Source: Trichaptum fuscoviolaceum (taxonomy: Eukaryota > Basidiomycota > Agaricomycetes > Hymenochaetales > Trichaptaceae). Taken from it: a DNA stretch of 64,000 nucleotides. Below the pieces are notes generated by a model, which saw only the letters and a program-made list of their open reading frames with translations, searched no databases and was not told the origin of the DNA. The stretch spans positions 5,642,001 through 5,706,000 of the forward strand of contig CAJSYZ010000005.1 of the NCBI GenBank assembly GCA_910574455.1, in the 5' to 3' direction. Positions 22,573 to 34,018 of the stretch are shown here, piece by piece. Numbering within the stretch: position 1 is the first letter of the stretch; each line of letters opens with the position of its first letter. The position numbers were made by a program, and so were the translations under genes.

Positions 22573-25500
22573 TTAAGAATCATATTGTAAACGAAGGCGA
22601 GTCCATTCAGCCTCTTCCCCCACGCTGAAAGCTTCACTTGTTTTTCCAACTGCTTCAAGACAGTCACGAAGAGCCTCGAGTGCTTTTGCAACACAGTCGT
22701 AGAAATGATCTGGGGCTCGCCAATAAAGTCCCTTATACAGCCTCACCGATTTTCGAATCGCAGCGAGCGCCTCATCCCTATTTCCTATTTCACTAAAATG
22801 ACGGGAGATGTCGTATAAAGACTGTGCAGAATCTTGCGCATCGGCGTCAGTGGACTCTGCAAAAGCTCGATACATCCTCAATGCTTCCTGGTATGCAGCA
22901 AGTGCCTCGTCTTTCTTTCCTAACGCCCCCGGATCAGACCTGACCAACGCTCTACGGATCTCCACCGCTTCCTTGATTGGCCCGATTGCATCGATAATTT
23001 TCCCCGCGTCACTGAGACATCTGGATAGATTGTATAGAGACCTTGCAAGTGCTGGAGTAAACGCTCTGGGATCCTTTCCGGCCAGCGCTCTATGAATCTC
23101 CACCGCTTCCTGCGTTGGTACAATTGCGTCGGCCTTCCTTCCTACGACGCTAAGACATTCAGACAGTTTATACAGTATCGTTACATGAACTGTGCTGAAG
23201 TCTGCTGAGTTAGCCTCGGCCAATGCGCGATACGATATCTTCTATGCTTCCTGGATAGCTGAGAGAGCCTCGCCACTCTTCCCTACATCACGAAGGCAAC
23301 TGGACAGGTCTATCAGAGACACTACAAGAGCTGGATCGAATGCCTTGGAATCTGAGTCGACCAGCGATCTGTTAATCCGCACGGCTTCTTGGATTGGTGC
23401 AAGAGCCTCGTCGCTCTTCCCTACTTGACTGAGGCATTTAGACATATTGATCAGAAATTTTGCAAGACCTGAATTAAAGGTTTCCGGGTCCTTTTCGGCC
23501 AGCGCCCTACGGATCTCCACCGCTTCCCGGAGAGGTGGTAGTGCCTTGTCCATCTTTCCTCTGTCTCTGAAATAGCCAGAAAGAAAGCCCAGAGCACTGG
23601 CAAGAGCTGCGTTGAACATGCCAGGATTACCCTTGGCCAAAGCTCTTCGAATTTCCACCGCTTCCTGTATAGGTGCAAGGGCCTCGGCCAGCTTTCCTGC
23701 GGTACCGAGGCAACAACATAGGTTGAGCAGAGTGTTCGCAAGAACTGGCTTAAAGGCTTCCGGGTTGATAACGGCCAGTACTGTTAAAATCCCCACCGCT
23801 AACTGCACTGGCGCAAGAGCCTCTTCCCTCTTCCCTGTATAACCGAGACAAATAGACAGACTCAAAAGACAGTTCGCATAAGGTAAATTGAATGCTGCTC
23901 GGTTCTTCTCAGCCAATGCTCTGGTAACGTTGACCGCGTCCTCAATTGGTGCAAGCGCCTCACCCCACTTCTCTGCGGCACCAAGAGCTAAGAAAAGAAA
24001 GTAAAGAGACTTCGCGAATTCCAGGCTCATAGCATCCGTCGGGTCGATTTCAACCGATGCCTTGTATATCGTCACTGCTTCTTTGCTAGCAGCAACTGCG
24101 TCATCCAGGCAGCCCATATCACGACGGCAAGCCGATAAGGTCAATAGAGACTTCGCAAGATATTTTCGGTCGAGCTCTTTTCTGCTCTGTGAGTGTTTTC
24201 GAATGAGTTGGTGGGCTATCGTGCAGAGCTGCATAGCCTCTTTCCGTAGATCAAGCCAGCGCAAGGACCATGAGAGTTCATCGGCTCTGGAGAACAGGGC
24301 GGGTGCTGGTGTGTGGGCCATACATTCCGGGTTTTGCAAAGTGCCGAGAAAAGAGATGGTTTCTGCCAAGGCGTCCTGTCGTGCCACTGATCCAGAATTG
24401 TCTCTATAAGCAAACTGGAATGGGTCGTCGGGCCCTGGATTATAACCTTTCCCCGCCTCTATGTCCGATTCCTGATATAAAGTAGGAGCGCTGGTGTCCA
24501 AGGCCATTCTAAGTGTGTGGATTCGAAGTCGGAGAAAGTTGAGCTTTTCCTCTTCCGTAGTGACGGAAAGATCCTACGCAACTGTGAGTTCTGAGTTCGC
24601 TCAACATGAAGGTAACGCACAAGGGTAGTTTTGAGAAGCGCTGCCTTTCTTTCCGCCTCCGTCATTCGATCGACGCCAAAGATCTTCCTTGCTACCTTCG
24701 GTTTACTTTCGGCCTCCCGTACTAGTGATCTTATCTCGACTTGCAATTCTGACACGACGCCCTGCAATTCTGACAATATGCCCGTCGTGGTATCTTTCCG
24801 GTCCTCTTCGCTAAGCGCCATATTAAAACCATTCTTTACCTGGAAGATAAACAATTAGAGATCGGAGATGCTGCAATCCACAAACTATACCTACCAAGAC
24901 GTCCTGTTGAGCATCGTGAGCCTGCTCTTCAGACACGATGCCTTGCAGTTTCGACACCATGCCCGTCGCGGCATCTTTCGGGTCCTCTTCGTTCAGCGCC
25001 ATAGCAAGGCCATTCTTAGCCTGGGAGACAAATGATCCGAGATCTAAGACATTGCAATTCGCGAACCAGACGAACCAAGACCTCCTGTTGAACATCGTGG
25101 ACCCTCTCTTCAGATACAACGCCTTGCAATTGCGACACCATGTCCGTCGCGGTATCTTTCCGGTCCTCTCCATTCAGCGCCATAGCAAGAACTTTCTTTA
25201 CCTGGAAGATAAGTAATTAGAGATCGACGACGCTGCAATACGCGAACTATACGAACCAAAACGTCCTGTTGAGCATCGTGGACCCTCTTCCGTAAGTCTC
25301 CTACTTTCTTCTTTATAGCGCTTGCATGGTAGAGATTTTTTCCCAACTTCAATGTGCGTCTAAGACTTCCTTCTTCCGGAATCATAAGACCCTCGCATTC
25401 GACGCGAATGGTGTCAATCTCCCTAAATTTCAAGAGAAGCGCTAAGCAGAGAAAACTCTGCCCACTTGCGCGTATGTCACGTACTTGATCAAGCTCTCCA

Positions 25501-25743
25501 AAAATCTATCCGTCTCTTCGCAATCGCCACTGTGTGATTTTTTAATATCTAAGAGCTCGAGTGTGGCTATAATCAAGTCTCGGGCGGGCTTGTAAACATC
25601 TCTGTGATTTTCTCGCAGCTGATGACGGTTAATTGCAAACAAAACTTCACTAAAGTAAACAAGGTACTCACCTGTTCAATCGTGTCCTGGAGTGCTTTCA
25701 AAGTTGTGTGAATTGGAGTAGCAACAGGCATGGTGTCGGGCAT
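22573..25743 (-). CDS. Tetratricopeptide-repeat protein with N-terminal helical domain; interrupted by an in-frame TAG
   Basis: The gene runs from MPDTMPVATP (25743) through small exons encoding helical segments (LRENHRDVYKPARDLIIATL, EIDTIRVECEGLMIPEEG), three related exons with MALNEEDxKD, and one large exon (24573-22573). The large exon carries consecutive TPRs of about 46 residues, with recurring blocks such as EALAPIQEAVEIRRALA. Such proteins are scaffolds for protein binding; in Agaricomycetes they are often expanded and variable. A TAG at 23242-23244 stops the frame inside a repeat, yet the same frame stays open for another 216 codons with good TPRs to 22573. Another repeat is shortened (SDPGALGKKDEALAAYQ lacks about 20 residues). 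The product may be truncated, or the stop may be recent or a sequence error. No NACHT or kinase domain was seen. Confidence 0.75.
23242..23244 (-). other. In-frame TAG inside the TPR array
   Basis: Reads QEA-TAG-KISYRALAE where sister repeats have QEAVEIRRALAE; one extra codon is present as well. Coding similarity continues in the same frame on both sides. Confidence 0.8.
24621..25256 (-). repeat. Tandem exon-intron duplication within the TPR gene
   Basis: Exon copies at 25076-25201 and 24895-25020 are each exactly 126 nt (42 codons, phase 0). A third copy begins at 24839 and diverges after about 80 nt into a longer exon ending at 24621. The three introns between them (25202-25256, 25021-25075, 24840-24894) are each exactly 55 bp, so the repeat unit is 181 bp. 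All encode MAL(N/S)(E/G)ED followed by KD, then L-Q-G-(V/I)-V-S-E. Confidence 0.85.
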
Positions 25744-27494
25744 GGCATCGAGCAGCGACTGGCTAGTCCACAGTTCGTTTGGGCCACTGATAGTGAGTAC
25801 GCAGAATAGATGGTTCAGCAAGCCCGGGATTGAATCAGCCTTGAATTATACGCAAGGAACCATTCAAGTTGAGTTATGCGAGTATCCATTGACAAGAAAT
25901 GTAGCAGACGGCTGGCACAGAGACGTGGGAGCCATCATGAATACAAGTGTATGGTAGCCATACTTCATGATCGCTTGGCAGACATATAGTAAAGAGACAC
26001 AGCCGAGAATTTATTGGGTGGATGGTGCAGCAATGGTGCTTCATCTACGTGGTTGATGTACAAGTCCGTTACAACGACGCCCTACCCAGTTTGTGCCCCT
26101 GGGAACATTGAAGTACAGCAAGACTTGACCGCCGCTAGCACTACCTTTACTTCCTTCCTCTCCGTCGTAACTCGCCTGAATCACCACCCTAGAAATCGCA
26201 GTTATTGAACGCTTTGGATGCCTCCTTGCCGATCACGGACGTAAGACAACTTTGCCACCGTGACTCGGACAAGTGCCAATGCTTACCTTGACAACCGGTG
26301 CTACCTGAGATCGTGAATGGAATGTTGAATGATTAGGATGTCGAGGTGACGTAGAGACAGGAGGTGTAAGCAACGCGAAAATGGTGTACTCAAGCTTGAC
26401 GCCACTATAACTCAGGGAAATCAACAACATGGTCTTGATTCTCTACACATTGAAATTAACCGTGCCGGGCGAATTGGCGACGATATGGGATTTACCCCTC
26501 TACATACCGAAGAGACTTCCTTACTTTCGCAATGTTAACTGGTTTCATGCGCCTTTTCGTAGGCTCGAACCAAGAGGCCCCTTTCTTCCAGAGTGCATCT
26601 GATTGCTATCCTCCGAACTGTATACATGTATATTTCTTTCCTCTTCTTCCGGACTCCGAATTTCAGACGATAGTCTACGAAAGGACCCTCCTCAACTGCA
26701 TAAGGACCTCTTCCGAATCTGTCGGTCTTTTCCAAGGTTTCGAGAGGAGATCGATATCTAGGCCCGATCTTAGCGATATGAGGTCCACTGCGGCCAAATC
26801 AACTGCTATGCCGCACAGTTATAACTTATGTATGGCCAATGGCGAGGTCACGCAGCTCTGAGACAGTCATGTTCTCAACAATCATTGATGTCTCTTCGAT
26901 ATTGTCCGTGATATGCATGCATCGCGCGCTAAGACACCGGACCCTTACTTCAAGCTTGACTGTCGTGTGGGGCGGTGACGTACAAAACCGATCAGCAAGC
27001 GCGTTGATAGCCTGAAATCCCTGGATGCTCTACTCTCCATTTTAACCCTCAACACAGCTGCGGGTCATCGATACATACGAGCCATAGAGCTCTGTTAGAT
27101 GGTACGTGTTTTGCCCCCCGTCCTCCATCATTCACGTTGAGCTGATTTTATGCGTACGTTATCGCGCTGATTTGTGTTGGAATTCCGAATACTCTGTCAA
27201 ATTCCGAATACTCTTCCAGACTCAGGGAAATCTTGCTTCGCCGAGGTTGCTATCGTCGAACACTGGTTCGGGTCCCCCACGTTTCTTGTTCAGCCATTGG
27301 ATAGAGGCTTTCTGTAATTTTCACTCTGATCCTTGGTAGGCCTACCTTTGAATCTTATTCCATCGCTTGGTAAAGGTGAATGAGCTTAGCTGCAGCGCGA
27401 CAAGCTGGGAAAACTTCATGAAGATGGAACCGAGCTCGTCCAAGTCTTGGGCGCGACATATCGTGTGCTTACATTATGAGCGTCTCGATGAACA
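25744..27494. other. Gene-poor 1.75-kb region
   Basis: No complete gene recognised. A short coding-like phrase on the plus strand near 27003-27096 (SLDALLSILTLNTAAGHRYI, then stop) and an unidentified minus-strand frame at 26535-26735 may be fragments. No transposon ends were seen. Confidence 0.35.
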
Positions 27495-27501
27495 TATATA
27501 A
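27495..27501 (+). promoter_or_regulatory. TATA box of membrane-protein gene
   Basis: TATATAA, 105 bp before the ATG at 27606. Confidence 0.4.
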
Positions 27502-27605
27502 CTCTTCGAGCCTTTGACAGGTGCTACATGATTGTCAGCTATCCTCTTCTCTTCTCTACCCTTCAATATCAAAGCTAAGAGTTGTTCATCTTCGACGACT
27601 ACACT

Positions 27606-28796
27606 ATGTCCAACTCAACCACACCCTCCATTGCGGATACAACACCTGACTTGATATCACCAGAGCTTGAAACTCAGTTGCAGGTTTATAGGTATATTAT
27701 TATCGGTTCTGCTGGGGTACTGTACCGATTCTCTACCAAATCAGAGGTATCGTGGCTATTCTAACAAACCAATCGATTATACATACAAACAGGCATACGG
27801 ATGGGAGCTGCTCACGAATCTCCGGTCGCACTACAGGCTGCTCTTCTGCGAGAAGATTAAGTCTACGACTTTCGCTTATTTCATCTCAATGTCAGTCATA
27901 ATCACATTAGTACTGGTTTTATTATTCCCAGTCTCTCATCCTCGTATTTATAGAATTGCGACTACGCTATTCATGGTCGGGTGCATAACGTTTCATAGTG
28001 AGCTCTCAGACATAGCTGCGAGTGTGAAAGCGCGGTACTTACAAGCGATGAACCGAGTTAGCTGGAATCATTAGCAACTGTCAAGCGTTTGCAATTGTGA
28101 TCGGCATTGGATACTCAGTCGCTGTCCCCGCATCTGCTTTCCTCTTCCTCATCCGTGCACGCGCAGTCTTTAAGAACGAGCGTGCATACCAATGGACATT
28201 TTCCCTCCTGTGGCTCGGCGTCGCTGCCGGCTGTCTCTTGTTACCCTTCTCGTTCCGCGGGGTCCATCTCGGTTCGACCCGGCTTTGTGTTGACTCTGCT
28301 GTACGGCCGTTCGGAACTGCCGGGCTTATCGCGGTGACAACATTTGATACCCTTCTATTCCTTGCAGTTTCTTGGAGGTTGACTTGCGACGAGATCCGGG
28401 AGGGGAAGACCTTGCGCGAGAAAGTGAGGGTGTTCTTTGGGCGAAAGAGTCTTTCTGGGGCAGTGTCCCGGGCCATTTTGCAAAGCGGACAGCTTTACTT
28501 TATGTAAGTCAAGCTTTCTCTGATTATGTATTGTGAGCTAACCGGATTCTCCTTCTAGGATAAGTGTCTGTGGTAACCTCGTGACGACGGCAACCATGTT
28601 TGCACCGGGCACGATGGAACTGTACCATGCTATTTTCACTACTCCGAACACGGTGCTGATGAACGCCATGGCCTGCAAGCTGTTCCGAGAACTCAGGTTC
28701 AGCAAAGACCGGGAAACGCCCATGCCCTCGCTTCCTACTGTACAATACCATGTTTCGGCATTGCAAACCATGGCTTCTGTACATTCCGAGAACTAA
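27606..28796 (+). CDS. Basidiomycete multi-pass membrane protein of unknown function
   Basis: Starts MSNSTTPSIADTTPDLISPE and, after introns, reads AYGWELLTNLRSHYRLLFCE and FAYFIS, a pattern shared by a common Agaricomycete hypothetical family (W-D/E-x-L-x-x-x-x-x-Y-R-L-L-F). It continues with NCQAFAIVIGIGYSVAVPAS, FLFLIRARAVFKNERAYQW, GLIAVTTFDTLLFLAVSWRL and ISVCGNLVTTATMFAPGTME, ending in a short tail at 28796. Hydrophobic segments suggest about six or seven membrane helices, a receptor-like layout. Several introns between 27718 and 28085 were inferred by frame and are less certain. The family name and function are unknown to me. Confidence 0.75.
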
Positions 28797-29094
28797 CTTG
28801 AGGCGAGGGACAGTTCGTCCGAGGAAAGCAATCTCCCTAAGCAGTCCGTTTAGTGCACATGTACAATGCATGATTTCGTCTAACGGAGTTACAAGTATGT
28901 AGTCGAGTAACCGTAATCAAATAGCATATTTGGTGGAAGGAAATACAAATTATGATGTGGGTCCCTGCCAGTGATCGACGCGGCAAATCCCGAGTAAAGG
29001 TAGGATGAGTGGCCAAGATCGCCGATGACGTATACCATTCGTCACGGACGCAAATCATTGGAAGAGTCTCTCCTTCATAAGACCTCAACAGACA
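28797..29094. other. Intergenic spacer
   Basis: About 300 bp upstream of the SDR promoter; no coding feature seen. Confidence 0.4.
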
Positions 29095-29101
29095 TATATA
29101 A
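29095..29101 (+). promoter_or_regulatory. TATA box of SDR gene
   Basis: TATATAA, 105 bp before the ATG at 29206; a C-rich pyrimidine stretch follows, as at many fungal transcription starts. Confidence 0.45.
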
Positions 29102-29205
29102 GGAGTCGCTTTTCCAATGACACCCCATTCATCCTTTTCTCCTCCCCTCTTCATACTCCCACCCTCACAACTCCGACTCCGACCCACTACTAGTTTGCAA
29201 GAAAG

Positions 29206-30472
29206 ATGGTAGACACGCTGAACCCTGCGACGCTTTTGAGTGGCCGGTTCAAGCAGGAGCAAATACCTAATTTGTCTGGCCGTGTGGCTGTCGTCACTGG
29301 GGGATCTGGCGAGTAAACATTGTAAAACTGTAAACGGGTTATCTGACATATCTTGCGCATATAGCTGGGATTGGATTCCATACCGCCCTCGCTCTTGCAC
29401 ACGCTAACGCGAAAGTGACCATCCTATCTGCGAATGAGGACCACGGAAATGACGCCATTAAAGAGATGAACGAATTTCTCCAGTCTCATAATCCCAAATC
29501 CTCAGGAAAGGTATCCTGGACAGGTGTGGACTTAGGTGATATTCCAGCCGTTGATAAGGTAGCGAAGAAGATTCTCGAGGATGAAGATAGGCTGGATATT
29601 TTGGTGCTTAATGGAGGAATTGGGCAGGCGCCGTGGGGGTTGGAAAAGAACGGAATTGAAAAACATTTTGACGTGAATGACTACAACATATCAGTGGCTC
29701 GAGTTTTGACGAAGATTTTCTTACAGATCAATAACTTGGGCCACTATGTCCTGACTGCCCGCCTTCTCCCACTGATGCAGAGGACAACGGAGCAGCCGGG
29801 GGTACCACCTGCATCTGTACGTATCATCATGCAGAGTTCGGAGCTCCATAAAATGGCACCGAGCGAAACCAAGTTCGCGAGTAAAGAGGAGATCAATGAA
29901 AAGAGGGACGGTATACCTCTGTGCGTGCATGAAAATATGTATAAATGTCCAAGTCATTCCTGACGTGCGTTCTGCAGGTATGGTCGGACGAAACTGGGAT
30001 TGATTTACCTCGGACAACAGATAGCCAACTGTGTAAAACCGACATCGTCGAGTGGAGCACCTATCATTGCTATTTCTGTTCATCCAGGAACTGTCGACAC
30101 GGACTTACAGAATACATGGACTGAATCTTATGGCATGCTCGGTAAGATGATAGAGTTAGTCACTCGAAAGGTCGCGAAAAGCGCACCAGAAGGCGCTGAA
30201 GCTGGACTTTGGGCGGCGACCTGGGACGGAATAAATAAAGAGAATTGGTCTGAATTTCAAGTGAGAGCTATTCTCGTGTAGTTTGTTTTTTGAAGGCTAA
30301 CCAATGCGTGCGTTTTCTGTGATAGGGTCGTTATTACTCTGAAGCATTCGGAAAACCTGGACAAGAGAGCTCACTTGCGCAAAACAACGAGGTTTCAAAT
30401 AACTTTTACAAACTTTGTGTCAACCTCACAGAGGAAACGCTTGGAGAGAAACTGGAATTGAAGGCTGAGTAA
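29206..30472 (+). CDS. Short-chain dehydrogenase/reductase (SDR)
   Basis: An NAD(P)-dependent oxidoreductase with a Rossmann fold. The start MVDTLNPATLLSGRFKQEQI leads to VAVVTGGS, which joins across an intron to AGIGFHTALALAHANAKVTI, giving the TGGxxGIG cofactor motif. Later landmarks are GVDLGDIPAVDKV, LDILVLNGGIG (NNAG-like), the catalytic Ser in IIMQSSELHKMAP, Tyr/Lys in YGRTKLGLIYLGQQ, and SVHPGTVDTDL. The protein ends EETLGEKLELKAE at 30472. The first intron needs a GC-AG border to keep the motif. Introns at about 29669-29728 and 29926-29978 are standard. The substrate is unknown; the layout resembles WW-oxidoreductase/retinol-dehydrogenase-like fungal SDRs. Confidence 0.88.
29309..29364 (+). 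other. Candidate GC-AG intron in SDR gene
   Basis: Exon ends GGATCTG, the intron begins gcgagt and ends atatag, and the next exon starts CTGGGATTGG. Only this cut yields TGGSAGIG; the nearby GT cut gives an out-of-motif reading. Confidence 0.65.
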
Positions 30473-30823
30473 AGAACGTGATTAAAGCAATGAAGAATAG
30501 CAAATATGTACTTTAGAAAAGCAAGTTGTTGTGGAGAATCACCGTAAGGAGCGATCGAGGTTTCAGCCTGGATCATTAGCAGGGACGGAAATGATGAAAG
30601 CTGAGCAATCTTATAATCGCCCATCAACTAATAAAAGCATAGTCACTTCAATCAATTGAAAGTTCTTAGTTTTCAGACTGAGGGTCATTGCTTTTCATGT
30701 CCACCTTCCTGTCACTTGCTATGGTCTTCTTGCCGTCCTTTGGACAGAGCCCATCGATTTCTCATACGAGCAACGCTATTTCCTGATAAAGATAACATAT
30801 TCCAGTATACAAATATATATAAT
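30473..30823. other. Intergenic between convergent genes
   Basis: A 351-bp AT-rich spacer joining two 3' ends; nothing else seen. Confidence 0.4.
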
Positions 30824-32982
30824 TCAGTGCTTAGCCTTATATTCTTTGACTGCCGCGTCGACGATCTCCGTCATGCCAATGACTGCCTCTTCTTCCAGCG
30901 TATGTCCAACAAGCTGCAGGGAAGCAGGTCCGTTCTTGAATGTCTCCGGTTCATCTGGGAAAATGTTACTACGTATTGATTCTCAAAGTCAATATTAGAA
31001 CTCACATAGCTCGTAAAAGTGCTTGTCGGCCTCGCTGAGAAATTTATCACGGGGCTGCTTAACGTCGATCGACGGGTTCGCTTTGGTGACCGGGAACACA
31101 AGCGCCGAGTAATCAAGACCGTTCCAAACCATCGTATAGTGCACATATCTGTGCGATCTAATATTCAGAATGTTATGCAAAGAACGAGAGCATGACCCAA
31201 CTCACGTGTTACGTCCATGGGGCGGAGCCGTGTATGGCGCAACCGGCGAGATGATCGCGTCGACAGGACGACCAGTGCCCGTCAACGCCTTCGTCGCTTC
31301 CCAAAAGTCCAGATGCTTCTTACGCAGCTCAATGCGTTTCTTCTGCAGCTGCCACAGCTGGTACGCAGACATGGAGACGTTCGGCAAGTCGAATTTGGGA
31401 AGCTCAGGGCTGCCCTCCGGCGCCATGGTGCGGATGATGGGTTCTCCAGTCTTTGCTGTTGTGGCTTGGAAGTCATCCTCGGATCCGGCTCCCCAGATAT
31501 CACCCTGTGTGTCAGAACGAGGTGAGTAAGGAAGTAAGAAGGATAGTGGGCTCACCCCGCATAATTCTACGCACAACGTTCACACTGAGTTCGGCGTAGT
31601 CGAAGCTCGGCCAATCGATCACTATTGAGGGCAGTAAGAGAGGAGAAACGGGCAATATAGGAAAGGACAGATTGCTTACCCTTGATGCCTTTCGCTTCCA
31701 ATGCCGCCTTCGCTATCTCTAATGCACGACGAATCGGTGGGTGAGGGATAACGTGTCCATTGTCCCATAGGATGGCGAAGCAGAGGTCTTTGCCCTCACC
31801 ATGCTCCTTCAGCTTATAGCCCTCCTCGTCCCATGCTTTGCGAACAGCGAGTGGGTCCTTCGTCCACGGTTTGAGGTCGACTATTGCCTTCGTGAAAGCC
31901 TTCACGCCCGAAAGCGAAATAGATATCGGACCCAGGACAGATGGGATGGAGTCTTGACCCTCCATAGAGTTAACCGCGCCTTCATATGGGATGCGGTTGT
32001 ATGACGGCTTCAGGCCGTATAGACCTTGGAACGAGGAGGGAATGCGAATGGATCTGATTTTTCATGAAAATTGATTTTCAGAATAATGAACTGATACTGT
32101 CTACTTGGGAGTAGAGGTACGTACCCTCCAATATCAGAGCCCACACCAAGCGGACTTCCTTTGATACCCACAAGAGCACCCTCGCCACCAGAAGAGCCAC
32201 CACATGTCAAACTTCTGTTGAAAGGATTTAAAGTGCGGCCGAACACATTGTTGAAGCTTTCAGGCCACTGTATATAATTCCACTGTGAGCAAAAAAAAAC
32301 CTAATTGAACGAGAAATACCCACCATCAAAGTCTGAGGAATGTTAGTTCGAACGAATGGCACAGCACCCGCTTCATATAGGAGGGTCGCAAGAGTCGCAT
32401 CCCGTGTAGCATAATCACCAATCCAGGATACATATCCTACACGGAAAGATTGAAGTTCAGCTAGGTTCCGGATGGTATAGGCGGATATAAGTACCCATCG
32501 TCGTCTCCAATCCCTTAAGGCGAATTTGATCCTTCAGAGACACAGGGAGTCCATGCAGAGGACCTATCGGCTTGCCTTTCTCTTTGAGATAAGCGTCGCA
32601 TTCCGCAGCACGAGCAAGTGCCTTCTCGATGAAGATTTCAGTCAGGCAGTTGACCTATGAGATTTAGTAGATATCAATCAACTGATATTGAGATAGCATA
32701 AAGATTTGAGCGCACGAGCTGCTGCGCAATGATAGCGCGCTTGCAGTATGCGCGAGTAACGTCCACCGACGACCATTTCCCCGTTGCAAGCTTCTCGAGA
32801 AGGTCGGCCACATCAGTTGATTCCGTGACTTCGAGTTCAAACGGCGTCAGGAGGCCGCACTTGGCTGGGACATCCGAGACATCAAGCTGGTCCGCAGGAG
32901 GAAGAGCGATAATCCATTCCTTTGGAATAGCTTCCGTCTGTCGTTTCTTCTTGTCTGCAGCAAGTTCTTGCCAGGTAGGCAT
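30824..32982 (-). CDS. Amidase-signature hydrolase (acetamidase/fatty-acid amide hydrolase-like)
   Basis: Hydrolyses amide bonds through a Ser-cisSer-Lys triad. The start MPTWQELAADKKKRQTEAIP is chosen because this region begins the family domain. It continues TPFELEVTESTDVADLLEKL, KWSSVDVTRAYCKRAI, and after introns CLTEIFIEKALARAAECDAY, PLHGLPVSLKDQIRLKG (catalytic Lys), TNIPQTLM, and the signature TCGGSSGGEGALVGI, SDIGGSIRIP. Later exons include DIWGAGSEDDFQATT and PVDAIISPVAPYTAPP; the C-terminus ends VKEYKAKH. About eight short introns were placed and no broken motif was seen. An upstream in-frame GTG-led extension is not used. It converges with the SDR gene. Physiological substrate is unknown. 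Confidence 0.9.
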
Positions 32983-34018
32983 GGCCAGGTGAAGGAAGGG
33001 AGAGAGAGTGAAGCTGATGGAGAGATAGGCGATAGTCTGTGAGAGCAATCCGAGCCATATAGTCCACGGTATAGCAGCAATATAAATAGCGAAAGATAGA
33101 GCAGGACGCTTCTAATGGGCTGAGATAGCAGAGCTCAGATAACCGCGTGGCAATTCGTTAGCGCCGCTGCAAACACATTTTATCCGTTTCGCCGCATGAA
33201 CGATGATACACTTGCATCGGAATCTTATAGAAAGCGTCAACAGGGTGCTTATCTTGTAGATTGGGGTCAAAGAATTAATGGAAGCCGTTCGCATTGCAAA
33301 GAGAAGGTAAGTAACACTGTGTGTACAGAACCAACTGACTCGTACTAGTAATAGCGCCTTGCCAGTGCACGAAATGATGCCCGATTCCCTAATACCACTA
33401 CTCGTCATAAATATGAGCCTCTGTTTATCGGTGGAATCAAGCGAATGGGTCAAGCCGCGAGCTCTGTTATCTAGTGTATGGAAAGATAGTCAACCAGCGA
33501 AGCCAAACACAGATGATAACATGGATAAGATGTTCAAATGAGGGAAAGGAAATCTCAGAACGTCATTAATGTCAGTGATTGCACACTACATAGGGGATTT
33601 CCCTACAGTAGAGTGCACCAATTCGACTAAGAGGTGCCAGTTGCGGTCGCATTACAGCGACACTCTTCATTGGAAAAAGCGCCAGGATTGAGCAAGTTGA
33701 AAGTACTCACTGGGTTCTATAACATTATGCGCAAAAACGTTCGAGTTACTGGCATCGACGTCGAGACAGTGGGAGGAGTGCAAGAGCAACGACTAAAATG
33801 TACACTGGAGTATGGCACTGGTAATAGGGGCGAACCCTGACTCTGACTCTGTATGTAGTACTTAAAATATTACATAACTTTGAACTTAGTATCATACTAC
33901 ACCCGGTACATTGACATTCCGATGTCTCGCTTGTGATCCAGTACATATTTACGGTACAAAATGTACAGCGATCTTCGCAGCAAGCTGACGATTCGAAGGC
34001 CATTTCATTAATATATGA
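32983..34018. other. Intergenic region
   Basis: Holds the amidase promoter side (minus-strand TATTTATA-like string near 33081) and about 900 bp with only short unsupported frames. Confidence 0.35.

Noticed and set aside
22573..25743. TPR gene as a NACHT/STAND immune receptor
   Set aside because: No P-loop, Walker B or NACHT motif was found between the N-terminal helices and the TPRs.
28081..28476. 131-codon minus-strand frame
   Set aside because: Opposite the membrane-protein exon, which has clear hydrophobic helices and family motifs.
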